DNA from: Dehalococcoidia bacterium | Lineage (GTDB): Bacteria; Chloroflexota; Dehalococcoidia; Dehalococcoidales; JAUVZE01 | DNA length: 27,098 nucleotides | Direction: 5' to 3' | NCBI GenBank assembly: GCA_030602665.1 | Contig: JAUVZE010000003.1 | Coordinates: 1-27,098 of the forward strand | Shown: positions 15,383 through 22,915 of the stretch, piece after piece | Numbering within the stretch: the first letter of the stretch is position 1 | Layout of the letters: the number at the start of each line of letters is the position of its first letter | The notes under the pieces: model-generated | The model's database searches: none | What the model was told of the DNA's origin: nothing | The model's input: only the letters and a program-made list of their open reading frames with translations | Position numbers and translations under genes: made by a program

Positions 15383-16471
15383 TTAGTCAATGGCGCCCAG
15401 GCCCCTCATTAGCTCAGTAGCTTCCGGCATATCCATGTCCGCCACCCATTCCTCATAGAGAGGCTTTACCATCTTCGTGAACGCCTCCACAGTGGAGACC
15501 GGGGGTACTATTACCTCCATACCACCGTCGGTCAGCATCTTTAACAGCCGAGGAGGCCAGAACTTTACCTCATAAGACCAATAATGGGTAGCGTCCAGAC
15601 CGGCTGTGATGACTACCTCCTGGAGGTCTGCAGGTAATGCATTGAAGGCATCAAGATTCATCGCTGACCACTGCCGATGGGGATACAGTGGCAGCAGGAT
15701 AACGTAGTCAAGAACCTCCCAGAATTTGCACTCGCTAGCACTTACATAGCTGGTGATGGCGGTATCAATCATACCGCGCTGCAACGAGGTATAAATCTCG
15801 GCAGTGCTAATAGCAAACGGCGTCATGCCAATTTTTGCCAGGGCAGCATCATTAATTCCGCCCCAGGTTCTTATCTTCTTGCCTTCAAAGTCCTCAGGCT
15901 CCATTAGAGGATATTTACTAAAGAAGTATATTGGTGGCCAGTCCGGGGTCATGAATAGTACTCTAGAATTCCAGGTTTTCTCTAGTTCCTCATTGAAAAC
16001 GGGCAAGAATGTTTCCCTGTGCCAATAATCCTCTGCAGCCCCACTCGTGTGTACGAAGGGCATATTGGGGATGGAGACCAGGGGACACTCACCCTCACTT
16101 GAAGTCCCGACCATCTCATTTACCTCAACTAACCCCTCCTTGAGAACGGAGAGAGCCTCAAAGCTTTTGTAACCCAATGCTCCGACATAATATATCTCGG
16201 CCTTCATGCGACCACCACTGCGCTCTTCAAGGGCCTTGGCAAACCACTCATTTTGGTCAGCCACTACCCCGCCCTGTACATAGTTAGTATTAAGGCGCCA
16301 GATAATTGGTTCGGCGGCGGTTGGTGTCGGTGTTGGGGTTGGGGTTGGCGTGGGAGTAGGCGTTGGTGTTGGCGTTGGTGTTGGGGTTGGGGTCGGTGCC
16401 ACACAGGCCGCTGCTAATGACAATACCAACACTACAGCTAGACAAACAGCCAACAAAACTTTACCTTTCAT
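15383..16471 (-). CDS. TRAP transporter DctP-type solute-binding lipoprotein
   Basis: A 362-residue receptor. Its lipoprotein signal peptide ends LSLAAAC (Cys23), followed by 13 Pro-Thr pairs (residues 26-51), a flexible tether often seen in Chloroflexota binding proteins. The mature domain shows DctP features: WFAKALEERSGGRMKAEIYY, then GYKSFEALSVLKEGLVEVNE, the ligand-carboxylate arginine region KKIRTWGGINDAALAKIGMT, and TAEIYTSLQRGMIDTAITSY. It would bind an organic acid outside the membrane and pass it to the fused permease downstream. The ligand is unknown. The ATG at 16471 follows AGGAGGAAAAA. A strong promoter lies at 16713-16741, leaving a long leader of about 235 nt. The tandem TP codons may vary in number between strains. 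Confidence 0.9.
   Translation of the reverse strand: MKGKVLLAVCLAVVLVLSLAAACVAPTPTPTPTPTPTPTPTPTPTPTPTPTAAEPIIWRLNTNYVQGGVVADQNEWFAKALEERSGGRMKAEIYYVGALGYKSFEALSVLKEGLVEVNEMVGTSSEGECPLVSIPNMPFVHTSGAAEDYWHRETFLPVFNEELEKTWNSRVLFMTPDWPPIYFFSKYPLMEPEDFEGKKIRTWGGINDAALAKIGMTPFAISTAEIYTSLQRGMIDTAITSYVSASECKFWEVLDYVILLPLYPHRQWSAMNLDAFNALPADLQEVVITAGLDATHYWSYEVKFWPPRLLKMLTDGGMEVIVPPVSTVEAFTKMVKPLYEEWVADMDMPEATELMRGLGAID
16319..16396 (-). repeat. Tandem Pro-Thr codon repeat encoding a lipoprotein tether
   Basis: Twenty-six codons alternate Pro and Thr with varied third bases, read on the minus strand inside the DctP-type receptor gene. The varied codons suggest selection for the protein linker rather than simple DNA slippage, though copy number may still be unstable. 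Confidence 0.85.
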
Positions 16472-16712
16472 TTTTTCCTCCTATTAATTGTAGATATTCT
16501 ATCTTGTCCCCATGTCTGATTATCCATTCATTTCGCACCTCCCCATCTTGCGCTACCGTGCTACAGGCGCCTCACTCCACCCCATCATCACTCGCCTTGC
16601 ACCTGTCTATCACCTGGCGCAATCATATCATTCATGCCTCTCACTTAACACTAACAGACACACATATCGCAGGCAACATCGCTTATGAACATCTGCCTAT
16701 CATTCTACCACT

Positions 16713-16741
16713 ATATTACGGTCTGTCAAGTTCTGTGTCAA
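16713..16741 (-). promoter_or_regulatory. Near-consensus sigma70 promoter of the DctP/DctQM operon
   Basis: On the minus strand TTGACA (16741-16736) and TAATAT (16718-16713) are spaced exactly 17 bp apart. Transcription would start near 16706, giving the receptor mRNA a leader of about 235 nt. A second TTGACA copy lies inside the spacer. Confidence 0.65.
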
Positions 16742-16775
16742 GAGTTGTGGAAGATTTTAGCACAAGTCAGACGAG

Positions 16776-16801
16776 GTCCAGCAACATTGTCTGGACTTTT
16801 T
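16776..16801 (+). terminator. Small hairpin plus T5 in the divergent region
   Basis: GTCCAG (16776-16781) pairs with CTGGAC (16791-16796), followed by TTTTT. It has terminator form on the plus strand, but no plus-strand gene precedes it closely, and it overlaps the possible -35 of the DUF1445 promoter. It may instead be an operator or chance. Confidence 0.35.
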
Positions 16802-16821
16802 GCCAAACTTTGTAGTATAAT
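16792..16821 (+). promoter_or_regulatory. Promoter of the DUF1445 gene
   Basis: TGGACT (16792-16797), an 18-bp spacer and a perfect TATAAT (16816-16821). The start codon follows about 65 nt after the predicted transcription start. It is divergent from the TRAP promoter, with which it probably shares control. Confidence 0.5.
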
Positions 16822-16892
16822 CACTTCGTCTTCATGGATAGATGATACTGCTAACACAGGGTGTTAGTGAGAACAAATTCTAAGGAGGAGAA

Positions 16893-17699
16893 ATGAACAA
16901 GAAAGGTATTAGCAGTGAGGAGTTAGCCGCCATGAACCCTAAGGAGTTTCGCAGCCTCATCAGACGGGGGGAGTGGACGGAGAGCACTATCATGGCCTGC
17001 CGCGGTTTCCAACAGGCAAACCTGGCTGTTGTTCCTAAGGATTATGCTTTTGAGTTTTTTCTTTTTTGCCATCGCAACCCCCGACCCTGCCCGGTGATTG
17101 ATGTCACTGAGCCTGGGGACCCTCATCCTAAGCTGGTGGCACCAGAGGCAGACTTACGCACTGACTTGCCTAGGTACCGTGTTTTTCAAGATGGTAAGGT
17201 TATCGCGGAACCTACTGATGTCAAAGACTACTGGCGGGATGACCTTGTTGGCTTCGTGATAGGGTGTAGCGTCAGTTTTGACTGGGCTCTGCGAGATGCC
17301 AAGATACGTTTTCGCTTCCCTGGAGCCTACACTACTAATGTACAGTGTGTTCCGGCGGGTCGGTTTCACGGTCCAATGTGTGTTAGCGCTCGGTTAATGA
17401 AAAGTAGCTATGATGCTGTCCGTGTTGTCCAGATATCGTCTCGACATTTGCTATCCCATGGTCCACCGGTTCATATTGGAGACCCGTCTCTCATTGGGAT
17501 TAAAGACCTGTGCCACCCTGACATGTTTACTACTGGACCTATTGCCCCCCAAGAGCCAGGTGAGATTGCCATGTTTTGGGGTTGCGGGATAACCCCACAG
17601 ACAGTAGCTTTGGAAAGTAACATACCCTTTATGATTACCCACCGCGGTGGTCATATGTTTGTAACCGATAAACTTTCCGAGGAATTAGCCATCCTGTGA
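16893..17699 (+). CDS. DUF1445 / YcsI-family putative hydro-lyase (D-glutamate cyclase-like)
   Basis: A 268-residue protein of normal family length. Diagnostic blocks are NPRPCPVIDVTEPGDPHP, DLRTDLPRYRVFQDGK, WRDDLVGFVIGCSVSFDWAL, PAGRFHGPMCVSARLM and WGCGITPQTVALES ending in ITHRGGHMFVTD. This is the DUF1445 (YcsI) family, labelled putative hydro-lyase; the mammalian homologue DGLUCY converts D-glutamate to 5-oxo-D-proline. The bacterial reaction is not settled, but D-amino-acid or 5-oxoproline metabolism is a fair guess. In line with that, the window also has racemase and hydantoinase/oxoprolinase-like remnants. The start at 16893 follows AAGGAGGAG, with its own promoter upstream. It is divergent from the TRAP operon, suggesting that the transporter may import its substrate. 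The fragment is intact. Confidence 0.85.
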   Translation: MNKKGISSEELAAMNPKEFRSLIRRGEWTESTIMACRGFQQANLAVVPKDYAFEFFLFCHRNPRPCPVIDVTEPGDPHPKLVAPEADLRTDLPRYRVFQDGKVIAEPTDVKDYWRDDLVGFVIGCSVSFDWALRDAKIRFRFPGAYTTNVQCVPAGRFHGPMCVSARLMKSSYDAVRVVQISSRHLLSHGPPVHIGDPSLIGIKDLCHPDMFTTGPIAPQEPGEIAMFWGCGITPQTVALESNIPFMITHRGGHMFVTDKLSEELAIL

Positions 17700-17836
17700 C
17701 AGATTAGTTAAGAGCCGGTTTGTTAGCAAATAAGGAGTCAAAAGCAAGTAGACGATTAAGCCCAATCAGAGGCTTATGACGAGAGGCATTTCTCCCCCAA
17801 ACCTGAAATTTGGGTCTCGCCAGGCTTATAAGGCCA
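17700..17836. terminator. Convergent gap with a small hairpin
   Basis: Between the DUF1445 gene and the convergent cupin a stem CCCAAA/TTTGGG with a 7-nt loop lies near 17797-17815, flanked by direct copies of AGGCTTAT. It may act as a two-way terminator; the T-run is missing. Confidence 0.35.
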
Positions 17837-18214
17837 TTACTTCCATGTCTTACGTGGGGGAGATTTAATCTCTATCATCAGGGATTCCTCCAGCGCCACG
17901 CTTGAGTGCTCAACCTTAGCCGGGTGACGCCAAATGCATCCAGATTCGGCTACGAATTCTTGCTCCCCAATCCTCAATTTCAATCTGCCTCTTATGAGAT
18001 ATACAATGGACTCGTGGTCGTCATGCCTATGGGGAGGAACCTCCACCCCCTTCTCCTCAAACAACTCAAGCACAAGCACCTTTTCTCCAACCATTAGCGG
18101 TCTGATGGTAACCAGCCCCTTTTCCTTCGCTCCCTCAATAGACTTGACTCTGAACGACTCTACTGCAGTGCTCGCCGTAAATAAGTAGTCAGACGGCTCC
18201 ATCGTCCTAGACAT
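17837..18214 (-). CDS. Cupin-domain protein with a full His-rich metal motif
   Basis: A 125-residue single cupin. Motif 1 is very clear: EVPPHRHDDHESIVYLIRGR, giving a His-x-His-x3-His/Glu metal site; motif 2 is GCIWRHPAKVEHSSVA. The start at 18214 is chosen because AAAGGAGGACGATT lies just before it; an upstream ATG at 18232 would translate that ribosome site. Such small cupins act as metal-binding isomerases, dioxygenase-like enzymes or ligand sensors, and nothing narrows this one further. It follows the kbl gene in the same direction but is separated by about 200 bp with two stem-loops, so it probably has its own transcript. It is the third cupin of the window. Confidence 0.75.
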   Translation of the reverse strand: MSRTMEPSDYLFTASTAVESFRVKSIEGAKEKGLVTIRPLMVGEKVLVLELFEEKGVEVPPHRHDDHESIVYLIRGRLKLRIGEQEFVAESGCIWRHPAKVEHSSVALEESLMIEIKSPPRKTWK

Positions 18215-18287
18215 AATCGTCCTCCTTTCCAAAGCCAGAAAATTCCTGCAAATTCCACCTACTTCTAGTATTCATTAAATTGGATAA

Positions 18288-18310
18288 GGCCAATGGTTTA
18301 ACCATCGGCC
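18288..18310. terminator. Hairpin after the tdh-kbl genes
   Basis: GGCCAATGGT (18288-18297) pairs with ACCATCGGCC (18301-18310) with one A/C mismatch. It lies 108 bp past the kbl stop on the minus strand. A second weaker stem GTAACAA/TTGTTAC lies nearer the stop (about 18331-18353). Together they probably end the long methyltransferase-tdh-kbl transcript. Confidence 0.5.
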
Positions 18311-18417
18311 CTACTTTTCAGCCGTGAGGTAACAATTTAAATCCTTGTTACACTGGGCACTTCATAAATAGCCTTCCCTGGTATCAACCCACCGTTTCTG
18401 GACTGGTTTGCTTTAGC

Positions 18418-19599
18418 TTACAGCACTTTTAGTTCCTTGCCCACACGCTCAAATACATTGAGCGCAAAGTCCAGGTCCTCGTGGGTGTGGGTCGCCGAAA
18501 TCATTACCCTTATTCTGGCCTTGCCCATGGGCACAGTTGGATAGCCTAAGGCCATGGCGAATATTTTCTCCTCGAACAGGCGCTTAGAAAAGCTGCGTGC
18601 CAGACTGGCATCACCAAGCATGACCGGAGTTATCGGTGTTTCAGAATACCCTGTGTCAAAGCCTAATGATTTCATTCCCTCCTTGAAATAGCGCGCGTTT
18701 GCCCAGAGCTTTTTTACCAGCTCATCTGACGATTCAAGCAGCTTAACTGCAGCTATGCAGGCGGCGACATCTGGAGGCGTGACTGCCGATGAGAAGAGGT
18801 GTGTCCTTGCTCGCTGTCTCAAATACTCTGTGAGCTCCTTTCTACCAGCTATGTACCCACCAACGACCCCGAATGCTTTGGACATGGTTCCCATCTCTAT
18901 GTCAACTCTGCCCTGCAGGCCAAAATGGTCGACTAGCCCACGGCCGTGGTCGCCCAATACGCCTTCTCCGTGTGCATCATCAACCATAAGTATTGCCTCA
19001 TACTCTTCAGCAACCTCTACCAGTTCTGGAAGCGGAGCCAGGTCACCATCCATGGAAAACACGCCGTCGGTGATTATTAGTTTCCTTCTTGCCGATTTTC
19101 CTTCTTTCTCCAGAACTTCCCTTAACCCTTTGGCGTCTCGGTGAGGGTAAACAAAGCGGTTTGCCCTGGTGAGTCTCACCCCGTCTATGATAGAGGCGTG
19201 ATTCAGTTCATCCGAAAATATTGCATCCTCTCTTCCAACCAGCGTGGCGATCGTCCCTAAATTCGCGCAAAGACCAGACTGGTAGGAGAGTGTATCCTCC
19301 ACGTGCTTGAATCCAGCCAGAGCCTTTTCCAGCTCTAGGTGAAGGCTCATGGTACCGGCTATGGACCTAACAGCTCCTGGCCCAACGCCGAATTCCTCTA
19401 AAGCTTTTTTGGCTGCTTCCTTGAGTTCTGGCTGATTGGCGAGACCAAGGTAATTGTTGGAGCATAGATTTAAGACGCGGGTGCCGTCGACAACGAGCCA
19501 GGCGCCTTGGGCAGACTCTATCGTGCGTATCTGGTTGTAGAGTCCGCTGTCCTTTAGCTGCTGCAATTCATCCACAATGAAATCAAATTTGCTCCCCAT
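18418..19599 (-). CDS. kbl: Glycine C-acetyltransferase (2-amino-3-ketobutyrate CoA ligase)
   Basis: A 393-residue PLP enzyme of the alpha-oxoamine synthase family. Visible features are LNLCSNNYLGLA (43-54), NHASIIDG with H136, DDAHGEGVLGDHGRG (207-221) and the PLP lysine K241 in MGTMSKAFGVVGGYIAG. It would cleave 2-amino-3-oxobutyrate with CoA to glycine and acetyl-CoA. Family members include BioF (8-amino-7-oxononanoate synthase), so sequence alone is ambiguous. The threonine 3-dehydrogenase-like gene 46 bp upstream makes Kbl by far the better call. The start at 19599 follows AAGGAGGTAATGATTG. It closes the long minus-strand cluster, so its glycine and acetyl-CoA products link the methyl-transfer genes to C1 and central metabolism. 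Confidence 0.9.
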   Translation of the reverse strand: MGSKFDFIVDELQQLKDSGLYNQIRTIESAQGAWLVVDGTRVLNLCSNNYLGLANQPELKEAAKKALEEFGVGPGAVRSIAGTMSLHLELEKALAGFKHVEDTLSYQSGLCANLGTIATLVGREDAIFSDELNHASIIDGVRLTRANRFVYPHRDAKGLREVLEKEGKSARRKLIITDGVFSMDGDLAPLPELVEVAEEYEAILMVDDAHGEGVLGDHGRGLVDHFGLQGRVDIEMGTMSKAFGVVGGYIAGRKELTEYLRQRARTHLFSSAVTPPDVAACIAAVKLLESSDELVKKLWANARYFKEGMKSLGFDTGYSETPITPVMLGDASLARSFSKRLFEEKIFAMALGYPTVPMGKARIRVMISATHTHEDLDFALNVFERVGKELKVL

Positions 19600-19645
19600 T
19601 CAATCATTACCTCCTTAACAATTACGTTTTTGCAGTTTTGAAAAA

Positions 19646-20605
19646 TTACTTTCCACCCAACAGTTTGGCCTGAAGTTTCTCCAACATATCCTTGACCATC
19701 ATGCTAAGGCCATACTTGGGCTTCCAATTCCACTCCTCACGGGCTATGCTGTCATCTATAGACCTTGGCCATGAGTCGGCAATCTCCTGCCTGAAGTCAG
19801 GCTTGTATTCACAGGTGAATTCGGGGATATATTTTTTAATTGCTGTAGCCAGCTCTGCGGCGGAGAAACTCATGGCCGCTAGGTTAAAATTAGCATGGTG
19901 TTTAAGCTTGGGGAGGTCGGCTTCCATTAGCTCAACAGCAGCTCGGATGCAATCTGGCATGTACATCATCGGAAGGACCGTATCCTCTTTTACGAAGCAG
20001 GTGTATCTCTTGTGCTGGATGGCTTCGTAGAATATGGCTACAGCGTAATCTGTGGTTCCACCCCCGGGAGGAGTCTCACTGCTGATGATGCCCGGATAGC
20101 GGACGCCACGTACACCCACACCAAAGCGCTTGAAGTAATAGTCACAGAGTAACTCGCCAGCAACCTTGGTGACGCCGTACATGGTACTTGGGCACAGAAG
20201 AGTCTCCTGGGGCGTGTTATCACGAGGGGTTTCTGGTCCAAAGACAGCCATTGAACTTGGACAAAAAATCCGGGTGAGCTTGTATTCTCTGGCAATCTCA
20301 AGGATATTGTAGAGACCATTGATGTTTACATCCCAGCATAGCTGAGGATTCTTCTCACCCACGACTGAGAGCAAGGCAGCCAGGTGATAGATGGTGTCGA
20401 TGTTATACCTTTTGACAACAGCTTCAATCGTTTCCCTATTAGTAATATTGATGAACTCGAACGGGCCTGAATTGAGAAGTGTCTTGCTGGGCTTTGTTTT
20501 ATGACCAGTGGCTACAACGTTATCACCACCGTACTTCTGGCGAAGTTCAATTACCAATTCAGAACCAATTTGGCCGCAGGCACCGGTCACCAGAATTTTT
20601 CTCAT
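19646..20605 (-). CDS. SDR-type L-threonine 3-dehydrogenase (NAD-dependent epimerase fold)
   Basis: A 319-residue extended short-chain dehydrogenase. The NAD site is TGACGQIGSEL (7-17), the catalytic serine lies in CPSSMAVFGP (S117/S118) and the YxxxK pair is Y143/K147 in PSTMYGVTKVAGE. The RYPGIISSETPPGGGTTDYA block is characteristic of SDR-type threonine dehydrogenases and separates them from sugar epimerases. It oxidises threonine to 2-amino-3-oxobutyrate, which the adjacent Kbl splits. The start at 20605 has AGGGA close upstream and AAGGAGG further away. It follows the MttB homologue by 92 bp on the same strand. Together with Kbl it is a complete threonine-to-glycine plus acetyl-CoA route. 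I leave the symbol blank because it is not the zinc MDR-type Tdh. Confidence 0.86.
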   Translation of the reverse strand: MRKILVTGACGQIGSELVIELRQKYGGDNVVATGHKTKPSKTLLNSGPFEFINITNRETIEAVVKRYNIDTIYHLAALLSVVGEKNPQLCWDVNINGLYNILEIAREYKLTRIFCPSSMAVFGPETPRDNTPQETLLCPSTMYGVTKVAGELLCDYYFKRFGVGVRGVRYPGIISSETPPGGGTTDYAVAIFYEAIQHKRYTCFVKEDTVLPMMYMPDCIRAAVELMEADLPKLKHHANFNLAAMSFSAAELATAIKKYIPEFTCEYKPDFRQEIADSWPRSIDDSIAREEWNWKPKYGLSMMVKDMLEKLQAKLLGGK

Positions 20606-20697
20606 TCCCTGATATTATACACCTCCTTAATCTTGTTTGAGAACTTCTACTCAACTTCTTCGGCGGCTAAGAGATACATGTCACCACCATCATTACA

Positions 20698-22206
20698 CTA
20701 TTCATACGGGTAATTAGGTGATTTCATGCTTTCCCTATATGTTGCCATCTCCTCTTCTGATATCAGTCCCCTCTCCTTGTAGTACCTCCTTGCCTCTTCT
20801 AGGATTCTTTCTAAATCCTCCTCCTGGCTGGGAGTTAAGGGGATTGGCTTGTGTGTTGTCAGTATCTCTTCCATTCTCTCCTTGGCGTAGTCAAGGCAAC
20901 TTTTCTTTCCGGTATTCATCCACTCCGGGTAAGTCAAACTATCCGCTACCTTTGGCACAAATTGCTCTAGCTTCCACCATTTTCTGGTATGTTCTTTGTT
21001 TAGGAAATAGCCTGGAATTGGTCCAACCTCCTCTATGAGGTCTACTGCTAACGTCTCATTATTTACTTCAATACCTTCCATGAAACGCCCTACCATGCCA
21101 GCTAAATCGTCGTCCAATATGGCCTGGACGCTATGATATGTAAGTTCGCCGTGTACACTGCCATGTAGCAGTAGCAGGTTTGCTCCAGATAAACCTGCAA
21201 CCAGAACACGGAGGGTTTTCTCATAGCCACATTGATAATCCGGCATCTTTGAGTTGGGGTAGCAAGTAGCATTGTCTATGGGGACTCCATACTTTCGGAA
21301 GATTTGGTTAGATGCTGCGTTATGTAAGCAAGCTACTATACTGCCAAAACCAGGGGCTCCCGTGTTCATATTCATAGGGTGCGAAAAATCCTTGACCAGC
21401 ACTCTCATCCCTGGTCTTATCAGTTGAGCCAGCACCAGTCCAGTTATAACTTCGGCATTGTTAGTTATTACTCCCCCAGCAATCGTGGCAGGTGCCGTCC
21501 CGCCCATTACCTGACCGCTAAGTATGCGCAGAGGGAATCCAGCCTCAGCGAACCTGAATGCGGATTCGGCAGCGTCTCGGTACATGGCTAAGGGTGGTGC
21601 TGTTGCACAGGTACCCATAATCTCTATACCCAGCGCTTGGGCCATTTTTATAGCAAATACTTCGGAGTCGTTGGAAAAACCTACACAAATACACTTGGTT
21701 GAGTTCCTTATTCTGGCAGCCTGACTCTCCAGCATCGCCATGCATGGGGGAACTCCCTCAAATCCAAAATATGGTGTGTAAGGACAAAGGAAATGAACGT
21801 TAGGCAATGCATCTAGGACAGTTACGCTATCATAATTCTCTTTCCTTGTTGCTACCCGAGGCTCCCAGGTGTCTAGGTCTACGCTCTGTAAGCCAGGTGC
21901 TCCACCGAAATAAAAGTTATTATCTCCTAACATCAAGCTTTTCTTGCCATCCCTTGCCTCGGCATGAAAACTGCTAGGAGCCTTACGTATGCACTCCTCA
22001 ACTAAAGCTGGTGGAATCCTCACCCTCATTTCATCGTAATCCACCTTGCAGCCGTTTTTCTCGAAGAGCTTCAGAGCCCTCTCATGCTCCACCCTAACCC
22101 CTGTTACCCAGAGAACCTCTAATGTCCCCCTATGAATTGCCTCAACCTGCTCCTCAGTTAATATCTCTAGGGGCTTAAAATTGCGTGTAAAACCTTTCAA
22201 AGCCAT
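20698..22206 (-). CDS. MttB-family (COG5598) corrinoid methyltransferase, non-pyrrolysine
   Basis: A 502-residue member of the trimethylamine methyltransferase family. Recognisable parts are the N-terminal LTEEQVEAIHRGTLEVL, the GAPGLQSVDLDTWEPR block, and the active-site barrel with GGVITNNAEVITGLVLAQL and NSKMPDYQCGYEKTLRVL. There is no in-frame amber codon, so it belongs to the non-pyrrolysine branch, whose studied members demethylate quaternary amines such as glycine betaine (MtgB), proline betaine or carnitine. It would move a methyl group from a methylated amine to the corrinoid protein encoded 11 bp upstream. The start follows AGGGAG. The true substrate is unknown. The neighbours (opine dehydrogenase, Tdh, Kbl) differ from known betaine operons and hint at an unusual substrate. 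Confidence 0.88.
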   Translation of the reverse strand: MALKGFTRNFKPLEILTEEQVEAIHRGTLEVLWVTGVRVEHERALKLFEKNGCKVDYDEMRVRIPPALVEECIRKAPSSFHAEARDGKKSLMLGDNNFYFGGAPGLQSVDLDTWEPRVATRKENYDSVTVLDALPNVHFLCPYTPYFGFEGVPPCMAMLESQAARIRNSTKCICVGFSNDSEVFAIKMAQALGIEIMGTCATAPPLAMYRDAAESAFRFAEAGFPLRILSGQVMGGTAPATIAGGVITNNAEVITGLVLAQLIRPGMRVLVKDFSHPMNMNTGAPGFGSIVACLHNAASNQIFRKYGVPIDNATCYPNSKMPDYQCGYEKTLRVLVAGLSGANLLLLHGSVHGELTYHSVQAILDDDLAGMVGRFMEGIEVNNETLAVDLIEEVGPIPGYFLNKEHTRKWWKLEQFVPKVADSLTYPEWMNTGKKSCLDYAKERMEEILTTHKPIPLTPSQEEDLERILEEARRYYKERGLISEEEMATYRESMKSPNYPYE

Positions 22207-22217
22207 GCTTTACTCCC

Positions 22218-22862
22218 TTATTTCTCAACTAATCTCTTGGCTAATTTCATTGCCCCCACTGCGGTAGGCTCATATCCATCTGCTCCAATGCTATCAGCAA
22301 ATTCCTGAGTTATGGCTCCTCCACCTACCATTATCTTTACCTTGTCTCGGAGACTCTCTTTTTTGAGAGTTTCAATAACCTTTCTCTGCTCTGGAGCGGT
22401 AGTAGTCATAAGGGAAGACATAGCCAGTATGTCTGCGTTATATTTCTTAATCCCCTCTACGAAGTTCTCAGCAGTGATATTGATACCTAAGTCATTCACG
22501 ACGAAGCCATCAGCTTGTAGTAACGTGGCTACCATAGTTTTTCCTATAGTATGGATATCGCCATAAACCGTTCCTATAACAACGGTGCCTAAGCTTTCTC
22601 TCCTGGCTCCTACCCTCTTTATCTCCTCCTCTATTATCGGTGTAGCCGCTGACATGGCATCTGCAGCACCAACTAAATCAGGAAGAAAAAGCTCTCCTCT
22701 GCTAAAACCATCGCCTATCTGCCTTATAGCCACTGTCATTACATCTAGAGCCTTAGTAGGGTCTATTCTATCTTGGACTACTTTTTTAGCCCAACTGGCT
22801 GCTCCTTCACTATCGTATTCTATGATAGCTTTCTTTAGATTCTCAAGAACTTCAATGCTCAT
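22218..22862 (-). CDS. Corrinoid-binding methyltransferase protein (MttC/MtbC-like)
   Basis: A 214-residue methyl carrier. The N-terminal four-helix cap (~1-88) contains QIGDGFSRGELFLPDLVGAA. The Rossmann-like B12 domain holds the base-on-histidine motif D102-x-H104-x-x-G107 (GDIHTIGK), followed by MSSLMTTT and the GGGAI turn for the cobamide tail. It accepts the methyl group from the MttB homologue and passes it to a tetrahydrofolate or homocysteine methyltransferase. It lies directly upstream of the MttB gene and 53 bp downstream of the opine dehydrogenase gene, so the three are probably one unit. A second paralogue with a different sequence is at 25092-25736, suggesting that each serves its own methyltransferase. 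Confidence 0.9.
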   Translation of the reverse strand: MSIEVLENLKKAIIEYDSEGAASWAKKVVQDRIDPTKALDVMTVAIRQIGDGFSRGELFLPDLVGAADAMSAATPIIEEEIKRVGARRESLGTVVIGTVYGDIHTIGKTMVATLLQADGFVVNDLGINITAENFVEGIKKYNADILAMSSLMTTTAPEQRKVIETLKKESLRDKVKIMVGGGAITQEFADSIGADGYEPTAVGAMKLAKRLVEK

Positions 22863-22915
22863 TTCTTTCTCTTTTTTGTCTGATTGGTATGATTAATAGC
22901 TCCCTTCTTACCGCG

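Larger units (their letters stand above)
16472..16892. other. Divergent regulatory region between the TRAP receptor and DUF1445 genes
   Basis: About 420 bp without a supported gene; 150- and 60-codon plus-strand frames here have no ribosome site or domain. It holds back-to-back promoters (listed) and a short hairpin at 16776-16796 followed by T5. The receptor leader (16472 to about 16706) is pyrimidine-rich on the plus strand and has no riboswitch that I can recognise. Confidence 0.55.

Noticed and set aside
16713..16760. CTTGACACAGAACTTGACA resembling an IS256-type terminal repeat
   Set aside because: No transposase remnant or second end is present, and the sequence is better explained as a promoter with two TTGACA copies.
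16363..16815. 150-codon plus-strand frame over the TRAP receptor start and divergent region
   Set aside because: It lies antisense to the Pro-Thr repeat and signal peptide and crosses two promoters; no domain or ribosome site.
20695..20700. Amber (TAG) stop of the MttB homologue as a possible pyrrolysine codon
   Set aside because: It is at the very C-terminus, after the full-length family domain; the pyrrolysine position of MttB is internal and here is an ordinary sense codon.
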